A model generated the notes under the pieces. That model had not been told where the DNA came from, made no database searches, and saw nothing but the letters and a program-made list of their open reading frames with translations. A stretch of 64,000 bases of DNA from an uncultured Lachnospiraceae bacterium. GTDB taxonomy: Bacteria; Bacillota; Clostridia; Lachnospirales; Lachnospiraceae. Where the stretch lies: the NCBI GenBank assembly GCA_910589265.1, contig CAJUTQ010000003.1, positions 1 to 64,000 of the forward strand, in the 5' to 3' direction. Positions 54,505 to 62,351 of this stretch are shown in pieces (positions within the stretch are counted from its first letter, which is position 1; each line of letters opens with the position of its first letter). The position numbers and the translations under genes were made by a program.

Positions 54505-55978
54505 CAACAATAACCTCCTCAAATTTTCTTAGTTCAAACAAGATAGATGTACTGACTCCTTCCTGGCTGGCTGCCCAGATTCTTCCCCCATGATCCTCAA
54601 TAATCTTTCTTACAATAAACAAGCCAATGCCGCTCCCTCCCTGCTTTGAATTTCTGGAAGCATCTGTACGATAAAAACGGTCGAAAATGTTAGGCAAATC
54701 TTTAGAAGCAATACCTCTTCCATTATCTGAAATTTCCACCTGTATAAAATCTCCTGCATCATCTACAATAATATGAATGCTTCCATGATCATGGTCAATA
54801 TATTTTACCGAATTACTTATAATATTGTTGATGACCCTTTTTAGCCTGTCCACATCTGCTATGACAATAACGTCATCTTTCAAATGATTACTATATTGAA
54901 GCTGAATGTTTTTTGAATCCAGCTCTACACTAATCTCTTCCACACAGTCGTCAAAATAATCGGAAACCCTTACTTTATTGTAATTGTATGGAATTCGGTT
55001 GTTGTCAAAGCTAGAGTATACTGTCAGCTCATTAACAAGTCTGTCCATGTCATTGGCCTTATTGTAAATAGTACGAATATATTTTGCCTGCTTTTCTGGT
55101 GTATTCGCCACACCGTCCATAATCCCTTCCACATAACCCTTAATTGCAGTAATAGGAGTTTTCAAATCATGTGAAATATTGCTAATAAGAATATGGTGTT
55201 CATCATCATACTGGTTTTTAAGCTCCTCTGATTCTTTCAACCTCCGTCTCATGTCTTCAAAATTAGCGCACAAATGTCCGATTTCATCATCGCTTTCTGA
55301 TTGCAGTGCAAAGTCCAAATCTCCTTCTTTAATTTTCTTTGCAGCTTCGCTTAATTTCTTTATTGGCCCTGCAATCTCCTTGTAATTCCACCATGTTAAA
55401 GAAATACTTGTCATAAGAAGAATGATGACAATCACAATGAAAGCCTCCCTTACCATACTTTGTACTTGAGATGAAATATCATAAATTCTTGTGACAATGT
55501 AGGCGCTTCCCTCTGTGTTATCTGGATATAAAAAATCTATTTGTTTTAAAAAGGCATTAGCATCTTTAAAATAAGTTCCTGTTATTTGTAAATTGCCGTA
55601 TTCTGGTAATTCATCATAAATTCCCTCTGTGCCAGAAGCCTTTCCACTATATACTATTTCCCCTCCCTTACACACAATTAAATAAGAATATTTATAAGAT
55701 AAAGCTTCGTTTACTTTATCCAAATAGGCAATGTCCTCCATGACTCTTGTGTCCTCTTCCAATTTTTCTTTTAAAGAATCATAAATTTCTAAGGTAAGAC
55801 GTCCAATATCTTGCGCAGACCTTTCCCCGTCAACATCCTCACTCCCATTGAGGCCATACATGTCTTCAATACTTCCAACCTGAAAAGCCCGTATTCCCCA
55901 TAAAGCAAAGATTGTAACAATTATAGGGAGAAATACTGTTGCCAGAAAAGTTACTACAAATCTCTCTCTTAATTTCAT
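54497..55978 (-). CDS. Sensor histidine kinase with HAMP
   Basis: A 493-residue kinase. Helix 1 lies at residues 8-27, an extracellular domain of about 150 residues follows, and helix 2 is at FIVIVIILLMTSISLTWW. HAMP is next, then HisKA (ILISNISHDLKTPITAI), then HATPase with NNIISNSVKYI, DNGRGI and GGSGIGLFIV. It overlaps the regulator gene by eight bases. The operon kinase-regulator-pseudouridine synthase runs leftward. The signal is unknown. Confidence 0.93.
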   Translation of the reverse strand: MKLRERFVVTFLATVFLPIIVTIFALWGIRAFQVGSIEDMYGLNGSEDVDGERSAQDIGRLTLEIYDSLKEKLEEDTRVMEDIAYLDKVNEALSYKYSYLIVCKGGEIVYSGKASGTEGIYDELPEYGNLQITGTYFKDANAFLKQIDFLYPDNTEGSAYIVTRIYDISSQVQSMVREAFIVIVIILLMTSISLTWWNYKEIAGPIKKLSEAAKKIKEGDLDFALQSESDDEIGHLCANFEDMRRRLKESEELKNQYDDEHHILISNISHDLKTPITAIKGYVEGIMDGVANTPEKQAKYIRTIYNKANDMDRLVNELTVYSSFDNNRIPYNYNKVRVSDYFDDCVEEISVELDSKNIQLQYSNHLKDDVIVIADVDRLKRVINNIISNSVKYIDHDHGSIHIIVDDAGDFIQVEISDNGRGIASKDLPNIFDRFYRTDASRNSKQGGSGIGLFIVRKIIEDHGGRIWAASQEGVSTSILFELRKFEEVIVDE

Positions 55979-56121
55979 TTTTTCTCCAATTTGCCCTGTT
56001 TTTTTTTGTGAATATTTATTTTATTCTTTCAATTATAACATAATTTAAAAATGTTTCCTCTCAAAAAAGAATAAACAGAATAAATTTTTTATGAATTTGT
56101 AGAAAATGTCCATTTTTTTAC

Positions 56122-56149
56122 TTGACAATCCATTTTTTTGTGATATACT
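56122..56149 (+). promoter_or_regulatory. Promoter of the Fur/PerR gene, with dyad at the start region
   Basis: TTGACA (56122-56127) and TATACT (56144-56149) with a 16-base spacer. Just downstream, CAGTTACTATTACTG is an imperfect dyad that may be an autoregulatory operator. It does not match the classical Fur or Per box. Confidence 0.6.
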
Positions 56150-56185
56150 AAAAACAGTTACTATTACTGATTTGGAGGAATAATA

Positions 56186-56608
56186 ATGCAGATCGCAAAT
56201 CTAAAACATAGTAAACAGCGGGACGCTATTTTAGAATTTCTCATGACCAGAAAAGACCATCCTACTGCTGATACTGTGTACCAGAATGTACGAGAGCAAT
56301 TTCCGAATATCAGCCTTGGTACTGTTTACCGCAATCTCACGCTGCTTGCAGAAATTGGTCAAATACAGAAAATTGCCATTGGCAATGGAGCTGATCATTT
56401 TGACGCCTGCACAGATCCCCACTATCACTTCATATGTATTGACTGTGGTTCTGTCCAGGATTTACCTGTGGAAGAAATTGATTTTAAGGACAAGATTATT
56501 TCCAGTGGTTTTGACGGTTCTATTACAGGACATATTACTTATTTTTATGGTCACTGCGGGGAATGCGAAAGAAGGCGGAAATCTTTAAAAAAAAGCAGTT
56601 TACACTAA
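56186..56608 (+). CDS. Fur-family regulator (PerR-like)
   Basis: A 140-residue metalloregulator with a winged helix (residues 1-80) and a dimerisation domain. The structural zinc pairs CIDC and CGEC are present. The regulatory site DHFDACTDPHYHF has the His and Asp spacing of PerR, where iron-catalysed oxidation of His senses peroxide. GGAGG precedes the ATG. It precedes the rubrerythrin gene by 45 bases, a classic peroxide-defence pair in Clostridia. A plain Fur or Zur identity is less likely. Confidence 0.9.
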   Translation: MQIANLKHSKQRDAILEFLMTRKDHPTADTVYQNVREQFPNISLGTVYRNLTLLAEIGQIQKIAIGNGADHFDACTDPHYHFICIDCGSVQDLPVEEIDFKDKIISSGFDGSITGHITYFYGHCGECERRRKSLKKSSLH

Positions 56609-56653
56609 CTAACATTTTAATCTAAGAAAATTAAGAAAAGGAGAGATTTAATA

Positions 56654-57193
56654 ATGAAATTTGTATGTCAAGTATGCGGATATGTTTTTGAAGGAGAGGC
56701 AGCACCAGAAAAATGTCCTCAATGCGGTGCTCCAGCTGGTAAATTCAGTGCTCAGACTGGTGGTTTAGAATGGGCTGCAGAGCATGTTATTGGAGTTGCT
56801 CAAGGAGCAAGCGAAGACATTATGGCAGATTTAAGAGCTAATTTTAACGGAGAATGTACAGAAGTTGGTATGTATCTTGCTATGTCAAGAGTAGCTCATA
56901 GAGAAGGATATCCTGAAATTGGACTTTATTGGGAAAAAGCTGCTTTTGAAGAAGCAGAACATGCAGCAAAATTTGCTGAATTATTAGGAGAAGTTGTTAC
57001 AGATAGCACAAAGAAAAACCTTGAAATGAGAGTAGAGGCTGAAAATGGAGCTACAGCTGGTAAATTTGATTTAGCAAAACGTGCAAAAGCTGCTAATCTT
57101 GATGCTATCCATGATACTGTACATGAAATGGCTCGTGATGAGGCTAGACATGGAAAAGCTTTCAAAGGTTTATTAGATAGATATTTTGGTTAA
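56654..57193 (+). CDS. Rubrerythrin, reverse type (rubredoxin domain first)
   Basis: A 179-residue oxidative-stress enzyme. The N-terminal rubredoxin domain (MKFVCQVCGYVFEG, then CPQCGAPAG) provides four Cys for iron. The ferritin-like four-helix domain has diiron ligands in NGECTEVG, FEEAEHAAKF and ARDEARHGKAF. In clostridial reverse rubrerythrins this arrangement reduces hydrogen peroxide and oxygen with NADH-derived electrons. AAAAGGAGAG precedes the ATG. Probably cotranscribed with, and controlled by, the upstream Fur/PerR-like regulator. Confidence 0.95.
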   Translation: MKFVCQVCGYVFEGEAAPEKCPQCGAPAGKFSAQTGGLEWAAEHVIGVAQGASEDIMADLRANFNGECTEVGMYLAMSRVAHREGYPEIGLYWEKAAFEEAEHAAKFAELLGEVVTDSTKKNLEMRVEAENGATAGKFDLAKRAKAANLDAIHDTVHEMARDEARHGKAFKGLLDRYFG

Positions 57194-57219
57194 TCAAAAA
57201 ACCATAGAAAAAGATTTGC

Positions 57220-57257
57220 AGAGGAATAAGCAAATAATTGCTTATTCCTCTTTTTTT
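57220..57257 (+). terminator. Intrinsic terminator after rubrerythrin
   Basis: A perfect 14-bp stem (57220-57233 and 57238-57251) with a 4-base loop and seven T. Confidence 0.92.
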
Positions 57258-57279
57258 AATTATCTATAGTATCATTTAT

Positions 57280-58752
57280 TCACTGACATCTTTGTACATC
57301 CACACTCTTTGTGGCAATTCCCTCTCGAAAAGCTTTATCATGTTCCACAAAAATAAGTGTAGGTAAAAATTCTTCTATTAGATGTTGTATCTGTATTCTA
57401 GAATAGACATCTATAAAGTTAAGAGGTTCATCCCAAACATATAAATGAGCTTGCTCACAAAGACTTTTTGCTATGAGTACTTTCTTCTTCTGCCCTCCTG
57501 AAAAATCTCTTATATCTTTCTCAAACTGTATACGCTCAAAGTCCAATTTCCGTAATATTGCCTTAAACAAACTTTCATTTAAATGATTTTCCTCTGCAAA
57601 ATTTTCTAGTGTTCCTTTCAGATGTGAGGTATCCTGTGACATGTAAGAAATTACAAGGCCAGCTCCAACAGATATTATGCCCGTATGTTTTATGGACTCT
57701 CCCATTAAAAGCTTTAACAAACTAGTTTTTCCACTTCCATTTTTTCCTTCAAGGGCAACTCGATCTCCTTTTTCTATTATAAAAGAAACTGGAGAAGAAA
57801 CTACTTTTTCATTATAACAAACTGCAACCTCTTCAAAAGAAGCAAGTTTATCTTTATGATACTCTAGAGGTATGAGTTTCAAACTTTTAACTGTTTCCAT
57901 ATTTTTTAACAATTTAGATTTTTGTTCTATGGCCCTCTCTTGTCTTGCTTCTATTGCCTTTGATCGCCTCATCATTTTAGCAGCTTTATGACCCACATAT
58001 CCTTTATCAGCTGCTCCAATTTTAGATGCTTCAACTTTATCAGACCAATGAGCTGAACGTTTTGCTGATTTTTGTAAACGAGCAATATCCTTTTTTAACC
58101 GTTGGTTTTCCTCTATTTCAAATTGTTGCTGCTGTTCAAAATTTACTATCCAGGAGGAAAAATTACCCTTTTGTACTTCGACATTAGCTCTATTTAAGGA
58201 CAAAATATGATCAACACATCCATCCAAAAAATACCTGTCGTGAGATACTAATATAAATCCTTTTTTTCTTTTTAGATAAGCCGATACTATTTCCCTCGCT
58301 TTAGAATCCAAATGGTTTGTAGGCTCATCAATTAATAAAAAATGTTCTTCGTTCAAAAAAAGAGCTGCAAGTAAAACCTTTGTCTGTTCACCGTTGGAAA
58401 GTGTTTCAAAAGGTTGCCAAAGTATATTTTTATCTACTTCAAGATAGGACAATTCTCTCGTCAGCTCCCACTCTTTCCCAAGGGGACAAACTTCCTGTAA
58501 AATTTCTTCTGTCATTTGACTCTTATTTATAACATTATATGGAAAATAATCAAATTGTACCGAACTAATTATTTTTCCCTTATATTCATATTTGCCAAGA
58601 AAAAGGTTAAGCAGCGTTGTTTTTCCTCTTCCGTTTCTTCCTACAAAGCCAAGCTTCCAATCTGTATCCATTTGAAAGCAGACGTTCTCAAATATGTTAT
58701 CATAATTTGTTGTATAAGAAAATGTGAGATTTTCTATTTTAATCATAGACAT
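57280..58752 (-). CDS. ABC-F ribosomal protection protein, Lsa-like
   Basis: A 490-residue soluble ABC-F protein with two nucleotide-binding domains: Walker A GRNGRGKTT and GKNGSGKTS, signatures LSNGEQTK and FSGGQKKK, Walker B FLLIDEPT and YVWDEPLN. There is no transmembrane part. The interdomain linker (residues about 190-310) is where ABC-F proteins reach the peptidyl-transferase centre. The sequence pattern resembles the Lsa group, which displaces lincosamides, pleuromutilins and streptogramin A. I chose the ATG at 58752 (AAAGGA ten bases upstream). A regulated leader precedes it, supporting inducible antibiotic protection. Confidence 0.88.
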   Translation of the reverse strand: MSMIKIENLTFSYTTNYDNIFENVCFQMDTDWKLGFVGRNGRGKTTLLNLFLGKYEYKGKIISSVQFDYFPYNVINKSQMTEEILQEVCPLGKEWELTRELSYLEVDKNILWQPFETLSNGEQTKVLLAALFLNEEHFLLIDEPTNHLDSKAREIVSAYLKRKKGFILVSHDRYFLDGCVDHILSLNRANVEVQKGNFSSWIVNFEQQQQFEIEENQRLKKDIARLQKSAKRSAHWSDKVEASKIGAADKGYVGHKAAKMMRRSKAIEARQERAIEQKSKLLKNMETVKSLKLIPLEYHKDKLASFEEVAVCYNEKVVSSPVSFIIEKGDRVALEGKNGSGKTSLLKLLMGESIKHTGIISVGAGLVISYMSQDTSHLKGTLENFAEENHLNESLFKAILRKLDFERIQFEKDIRDFSGGQKKKVLIAKSLCEQAHLYVWDEPLNFIDVYSRIQIQHLIEEFLPTLIFVEHDKAFREGIATKSVDVQRCQ

Positions 58753-58810
58753 GCAATTCACATCCTTTCATAAATAAATATTTCTTCTGCACCCCTGCAC
58801 ATAAAAAATG

Positions 58811-58836
58811 GCTGCAAGAAAGTCAATTCTTGCAGC
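58811..58836 (-). terminator. Attenuator terminator in the ABC-F leader
   Basis: GCTGCAAGAA / TTCTTGCAGC, a 10-bp perfect stem with a 6-base loop, followed on the minus strand by CATTTTTT, about 59 bases upstream of the ABC-F start. Confidence 0.85.
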
Positions 58837-58956
58837 TCGTTATAACATAATTATACCACTCCAAAATAGATGGTATAATTATGTAGAGTTGGATAGATTG
58901 ATAACTTTCTTACAATAGGCACAGAAGTACTACAAAAATACCTCTGTAAATTCCAT

Positions 58957-58980
58957 TTATTTGTAAGAAAAATTAATCAT
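58957..58980 (-). CDS. Seven-residue leader peptide MINFSYK
   Basis: ATG to TAA, 24 bases on the minus strand, with an ideal GAGGTG ribosome binding site five bases upstream of the ATG. Codons 4-7 lie within attenuator segment 1. Too short for ordinary gene finding. It is best read as a stalling peptide that senses ribosome-targeting drugs and controls the downstream ABC-F gene. Confidence 0.75.
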   Translation of the reverse strand: MINFSYK

Positions 58981-59012
58981 CCTTCCACCTCTTTCATTTC
59001 TAAGTATAAAAA

Positions 59013-59041
59013 ACTATATCATAAATTACAAAAATAATCAA
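59013..59041 (-). promoter_or_regulatory. Sigma-A promoter of the ABC-F leader
   Basis: On the minus strand TTGATT (59041-59036) and TATAGT (59018-59013) are separated by 17 bases. The start is expected near 59006, about 26 bases ahead of the leader ATG, giving a leader RNA of about 250 bases. Confidence 0.78.
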
Positions 59042-59180
59042 GCACTGTTATCTCTTGATTTCTATTATAAAAATTTAGTATTATATTGAGCGCTATTCTT
59101 CTTTCTCTTTTTACTCTCAAACTATTTTAGATACTCTTTTCATTCATCTTCTTGTAATAGTATTCACTCATTTTTTATAG

Positions 59181-59516
59181 AAAAACCAAGAAAGGCCTTG
59201 TCATAACAAAACTTACCATAGGGAAACCTTGATTAAAAAACTGGTTACTGAACAATAAAATATGCGTATTCCGTCCGAGTCAATCCCCTATTGTCCCGTT
59301 TGCGGTGCGCCTATGTTAATGAATTTACGGGTAGATAGTACTTTTGTTGAAGAGAGGGATTGGCATATATCCCCAGACAAATATCTAGACTTTATAGGCT
59401 GTCGTAAGAGATTAAACATTTTATATCCGGAATTAGGTGTTGACAGTAATAGACCGGGAATTATCAAATACCCATTCTGGCAAATAACATATCATTATCC
59501 CAACTCTGATAGTTGA
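59181..59516 (+). pseudogene. Sirtuin (SIR2-family) remnant
   Basis: The frame 59181-59516 matches the zinc-module and C-terminal part of Firmicute SIR2-family deacylases: PCHNKTY, then an in-frame TAA at 59256-59258, then MRIPSESIPYCPVCGAPM and ELGVDSNRPGIIKYPFWQ. The whole NAD-binding N-terminal half is missing, the frame is broken by the TAA, and the C-terminus is cut short. The CxxC at about 59294 and the Cys in PCHN are remaining zinc ligands. An ATG at 59262 has no good ribosome binding site. This is a dead fragment. Confidence 0.75.
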
Positions 59517-59534
59517 GTTATGTAATATGATTCC

Positions 59535-59993
59535 TCATATCTTCCTTTCCATTGGCAAATATGCTGAGAAGCTATTTTTAAATTTTTCTCCTGTTTTTAT
59601 AAAATGATTTTTTTGCCAAAAGGATTCACTCTGTTTATTTCCCTCATCCACTGCAAGTTCTATTTTTTTAAATCCACATTCTTTAAAATAATCTACCATT
59701 TCACCAATCATCTTTGTTGCAATTCCTTTTCTCTGATAAGAAATATCCATCATAAAAAATCCAATATATATTACACCAGTTTTTGGATAATCAACAATGA
59801 AATCTATAACTGCTACAAGACAATCTCCTTCATAAATACCAAGATAAAATTTATCTCTATTTTCTTTTCCAGGAGGCAAAGAAAACATATCTTCTATAAT
59901 CCTTTCCCTAGTGGCAAGGGGAGGGTGATATTGGTAAAATAATATATTTTTACGACATAGATTTAAAATCTTATCCACATCTCCTTCTCTCAA
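59535..59993 (-). CDS. GNAT acetyltransferase, start codon unclear
   Basis: About 152 residues of a GCN5-related N-acetyltransferase: acceptor-side strands, the acetyl-CoA motif ISYQRKGIATKMI and the QSESFWQKNHFIKTG C-terminal pattern. The natural family N-terminus would include IKILREGDVDKIL, but the frame runs back to a TAA near 60026 without any ATG, GTG or ribosome binding site. The only candidate is the TTG at 59993. The gene may be recently inactivated or poorly expressed. Confidence 0.7.
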   Translation of the reverse strand: MREGDVDKILNLCRKNILFYQYHPPLATRERIIEDMFSLPPGKENRDKFYLGIYEGDCLVAVIDFIVDYPKTGVIYIGFFMMDISYQRKGIATKMIGEMVDYFKECGFKKIELAVDEGNKQSESFWQKNHFIKTGEKFKNSFSAYLPMERKI

Positions 59994-60063
59994 AATCTTA
60001 ATATTGTTAAATATTTTCCAGTCTTACACTTTGAAATTATTTGTATTATCCCAAGATGCTTCT

Positions 60064-60903
60064 TTAGCCAGCAATTGAAAATTCAACACTCTCTGTTTCA
60101 ATAACCAATTTATAATTCCCTGATTCCAATGTTCCAAAAATAGTAAGGTCATAAGTTTCAATGGCACTCTCCCCAGCAGGAAGAATATGAGCTATATCAT
60201 GAAAACCTATATTGTCCTCTTGAATTGGCAATGCATACCACTGACCGCCTATCTCCTTTTGAATAGAATAATATTCTCCATATGTAAACTCTTCTCCACT
60301 ATTATTTGAAATAGATATTGTGATCTCATCTGGAAGAACACTTTTCACTAATATATCCAAACCATCCGTATTTTCTGCAACCTCTTCATCTACTTTCAAC
60401 ATAAAGGAAAGGTGATATGCAGATAACCGTCCTGCATTGGGAAAATTTAGAACTGTCAAACTGTCGTCCTCTTTTTCTCCCTCCAACTGCTTCCAAAAAG
60501 AAGAGAAATCCCTATCCCCATAATAAATTGCCCCATTATTCTTAAGCCAAACACCTTTAGACCATGCTATAGAAATAGGATAGCCATCCTTATTACTGAT
60601 CCAGAGCCCATAAAAAGGAATATCCATACTTGTAAGGGCACTTTCATCTGTCTTCTCAAGAGGAATATCATTTATCTTTTTTATCAGATCTTTTTTTCTA
60701 TCAATATTATATAAGGTTCTTACTATAACCTTTTTTCCATCAAAATAATACAATTGGAGTGCACTTGTATCTGGACTCGCCTCTGTTAGAATATTCCCCC
60801 CTCTATTTTGAAATATAAAAATAAAAACGCCTGCCCCCATAAACAATAACATAAGTAAAACAAATAGATATCTTTTTTCCCTTATCTTTTGAAATACTAT
60901 CAT
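60064..60903 (-). CDS. Membrane-anchored protein with C-terminal Ig-like domain
   Basis: A 279-residue protein with a basic start and one transmembrane helix (residues 12-30), then an extracytoplasmic part. The last 100 residues look like a bacterial immunoglobulin-like (Big_14-type) domain: ISISNNSGEEFTYGEYYSIQKEI and LPAGESAIETYDLTIF are typical. The middle part has no recognised family. It lies downstream of two small membrane-protein genes on the same strand. No enzymatic function is suggested. Confidence 0.7.
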   Translation of the reverse strand: MIVFQKIREKRYLFVLLMLLFMGAGVFIFIFQNRGGNILTEASPDTSALQLYYFDGKKVIVRTLYNIDRKKDLIKKINDIPLEKTDESALTSMDIPFYGLWISNKDGYPISIAWSKGVWLKNNGAIYYGDRDFSSFWKQLEGEKEDDSLTVLNFPNAGRLSAYHLSFMLKVDEEVAENTDGLDILVKSVLPDEITISISNNSGEEFTYGEYYSIQKEIGGQWYALPIQEDNIGFHDIAHILPAGESAIETYDLTIFGTLESGNYKLVIETESVEFSIAG

Positions 60904-61066
60904 CTATACCCTCCTTTTACACTATTACAGTATAAACAAATTACACTGGCTGTATTATTCTCTTTCAAATACTTCACTTTGTTTGAAGAAATGTTCATTG
61001 AAAACAATATTTTTTTAATACCTTTTCTTTCTCCAGGTTTCTCATTATCTTTTTTCTCCTTGAATT

Positions 61067-61237
61067 TCATTCGTCACATTTCTTTTTGTGATAAATTCTA
61101 AAGCAAATTATCGTCCATAGAGCTGGAATAACTCCATATCCAGCATTTACCTGTCCATGATTCATAAAAACATAACTGCTTCCTAAAAATGTCAAAATCA
61201 AAAAAACAGTTCCTAAAATGAAAGCTATTTTTTTCAC
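61067..61237 (-). CDS. Small two-helix membrane protein
   Basis: A 56-residue open frame from GTG at 61237 with GAGGGG about six bases upstream. It has an N-terminal hydrophobic helix (residues 4-18), a second hydrophobic stretch (residues 35-47) and a charged tail ending KKKCDE. It lies between the Ig-like protein gene and another small membrane-protein gene on the same strand. No family is recognised; length and composition argue for a real gene. Confidence 0.6.
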   Translation of the reverse strand: MKKIAFILGTVFLILTFLGSSYVFMNHGQVNAGYGVIPALWTIICFRIYHKKKCDE

Positions 61238-61341
61238 TATTGCCCCTCACAATTCAAATTTATCCTTTATTATCTTCATCATTCTCTGTCAAAGAAAAAG
61301 TCTATCAAAAAAGGAATCAAAACTACTGGAATACTTCCTTT

Positions 61342-61680
61342 TCAATCACGATTCTTTTTATATTTCTTTTCAATTATCATTGAATAAACAACCATTAAAG
61401 TAATAGATTCAAACATTATCCCGACCACTGAAAGGAAGATCCATGCTGGATTTTTCTCAAGAAATAGTAGAGGAACACCAAGGAAGATCAATACTATCCC
61501 ATATAGGAAAAACATCTTTCCTACTGCATAATTATACTTTTTTACATCATTTACCTCAAACATTTGGGCATTTGCCCAGAAGACCATTGGCTCTTTTAAA
61601 AAGAAGGAACGGATACCTAAGTATATAAATATGCATCCTATGAATCCCCAAATGGCAAATCCTATAAATTGTCCTATCAT
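61342..61680 (-). CDS. Small membrane protein of unknown function
   Basis: A 112-residue protein with three predicted transmembrane helices (residues about 5-25, 50-72 and 78-100) and a basic C-terminus. A cytoplasmic-looking loop FWANAQMFEVNDVKKYNYAVGKMF separates helices 1 and 2. The pattern is reminiscent of small DUF3784-like membrane proteins, but I cannot confirm a family. It is first in a leftward series with the 56-residue protein and the Ig-like protein. Confidence 0.65.
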   Translation of the reverse strand: MIGQFIGFAIWGFIGCIFIYLGIRSFFLKEPMVFWANAQMFEVNDVKKYNYAVGKMFFLYGIVLIFLGVPLLFLEKNPAWIFLSVVGIMFESITLMVVYSMIIEKKYKKNRD

Positions 61681-62024
61681 TTTTCCACCTTTTCCTTTCT
61701 CAATTTTTTATCCACTATTCTAGTATCGTCTCTTTGATTCATTTAGAAAAGACTGAAACAGCTATTATTACCATTTATCTTAGGAACATTTCATAAAATA
61801 TACCCTTTCCTGACAAGAAATTTGATCCTTGTCAAAAGAGGGCATTTTTTATTACTCTTTTGTTTTTCCTCTATTTTTATAATACAAATTTGGATTACTT
61901 TTATTCTATCACTTAAAAGTTTCCCCATACTTTCACCAGCCATCTAACAATCCGATCGTTAGATGTGGCTTCTGTATAGCCTATCCTTTTTTTCTTTTCT
62001 GTAAAAGCCTCTAAACAACCTTTA
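61681..62024. other. Intergenic region with two hairpins
   Basis: 344 A/T-rich bases between the AzlD gene and the small membrane-protein gene. TGACAAG / CTTGTCA near 61812-61838 and a longer imperfect stem AGCCATCTAAC / GTTAGAT-GT-GGCT at 61938-61970 are visible. The second probably ends the azlCD transcript. I see no credible open frame. Confidence 0.45.
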
Positions 62025-62351
62025 TTATACAAAAAAATTTTGCACTAGAGTCATATAAAAAATTGTTCCTATCCCTATACTTAATAAAGTATTTCTCTTC
62101 CACTTATGAAGTATAAAAATAAAAAAAATAGCAATGAACTCAGGCAGTCCATGATAAGAAGAAAAAACAGCGTCTTTCAGACAGTATATAATCAACAAAC
62201 CTATGACTCCATAGGGTAGACCCTTGCCCAGCCTAATGATATATTCTGGTGGCTTTTTCCCCTCTGGAAAAATAAAAAATGGTAGAAATCTTGTAACCAT
62301 AGTTCCCCATACAACAGCAAAAATAGTTAAAATACTTTGTGTCGTTGTCAT
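62025..62351 (-). CDS. azlD: AzlD-family branched-chain amino acid exporter subunit
   Basis: A 108-residue membrane protein with about four helices, the small subunit of the AzlCD/YgaZH-type exporter of branched-chain amino acids and analogues. The N-terminal TRFLPFFIFPEGKKPPEYI motif is characteristic. Its start overlaps the azlC stop by four bases. Confidence 0.92.
   Translation of the reverse strand: MTTTQSILTIFAVVWGTMVTRFLPFFIFPEGKKPPEYIIRLGKGLPYGVIGLLIIYCLKDAVFSSYHGLPEFIAIFFIFILHKWKRNTLLSIGIGTIFYMTLVQNFFV

Larger units (their letters stand above)
58800..59006 (-). promoter_or_regulatory. Ribosome-mediated attenuator leader of the ABC-F gene
   Basis: On the minus strand, in order: a leader ORF, segment 1 TTTCTTACAA inside it (58970-58961), segment 2 TTGTAAGAAA (58915-58906), a 13-14-bp hairpin (58871-58884 with 58845-58858), then segments 3 and 4 forming a 10-bp terminator (58836-58827 with 58820-58811) followed by CATTTTTT. 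Segments 1 and 2 pair perfectly over 10 bp. Segment 2, extended as TGTAAGAAAGT (58914-58904), can instead pair with ACTTTCTTGCA (58823-58813) over 11 bp with one G-U, breaking the terminator. A ribosome stalled on the leader ORF would free segment 2. Confidence 0.82.
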
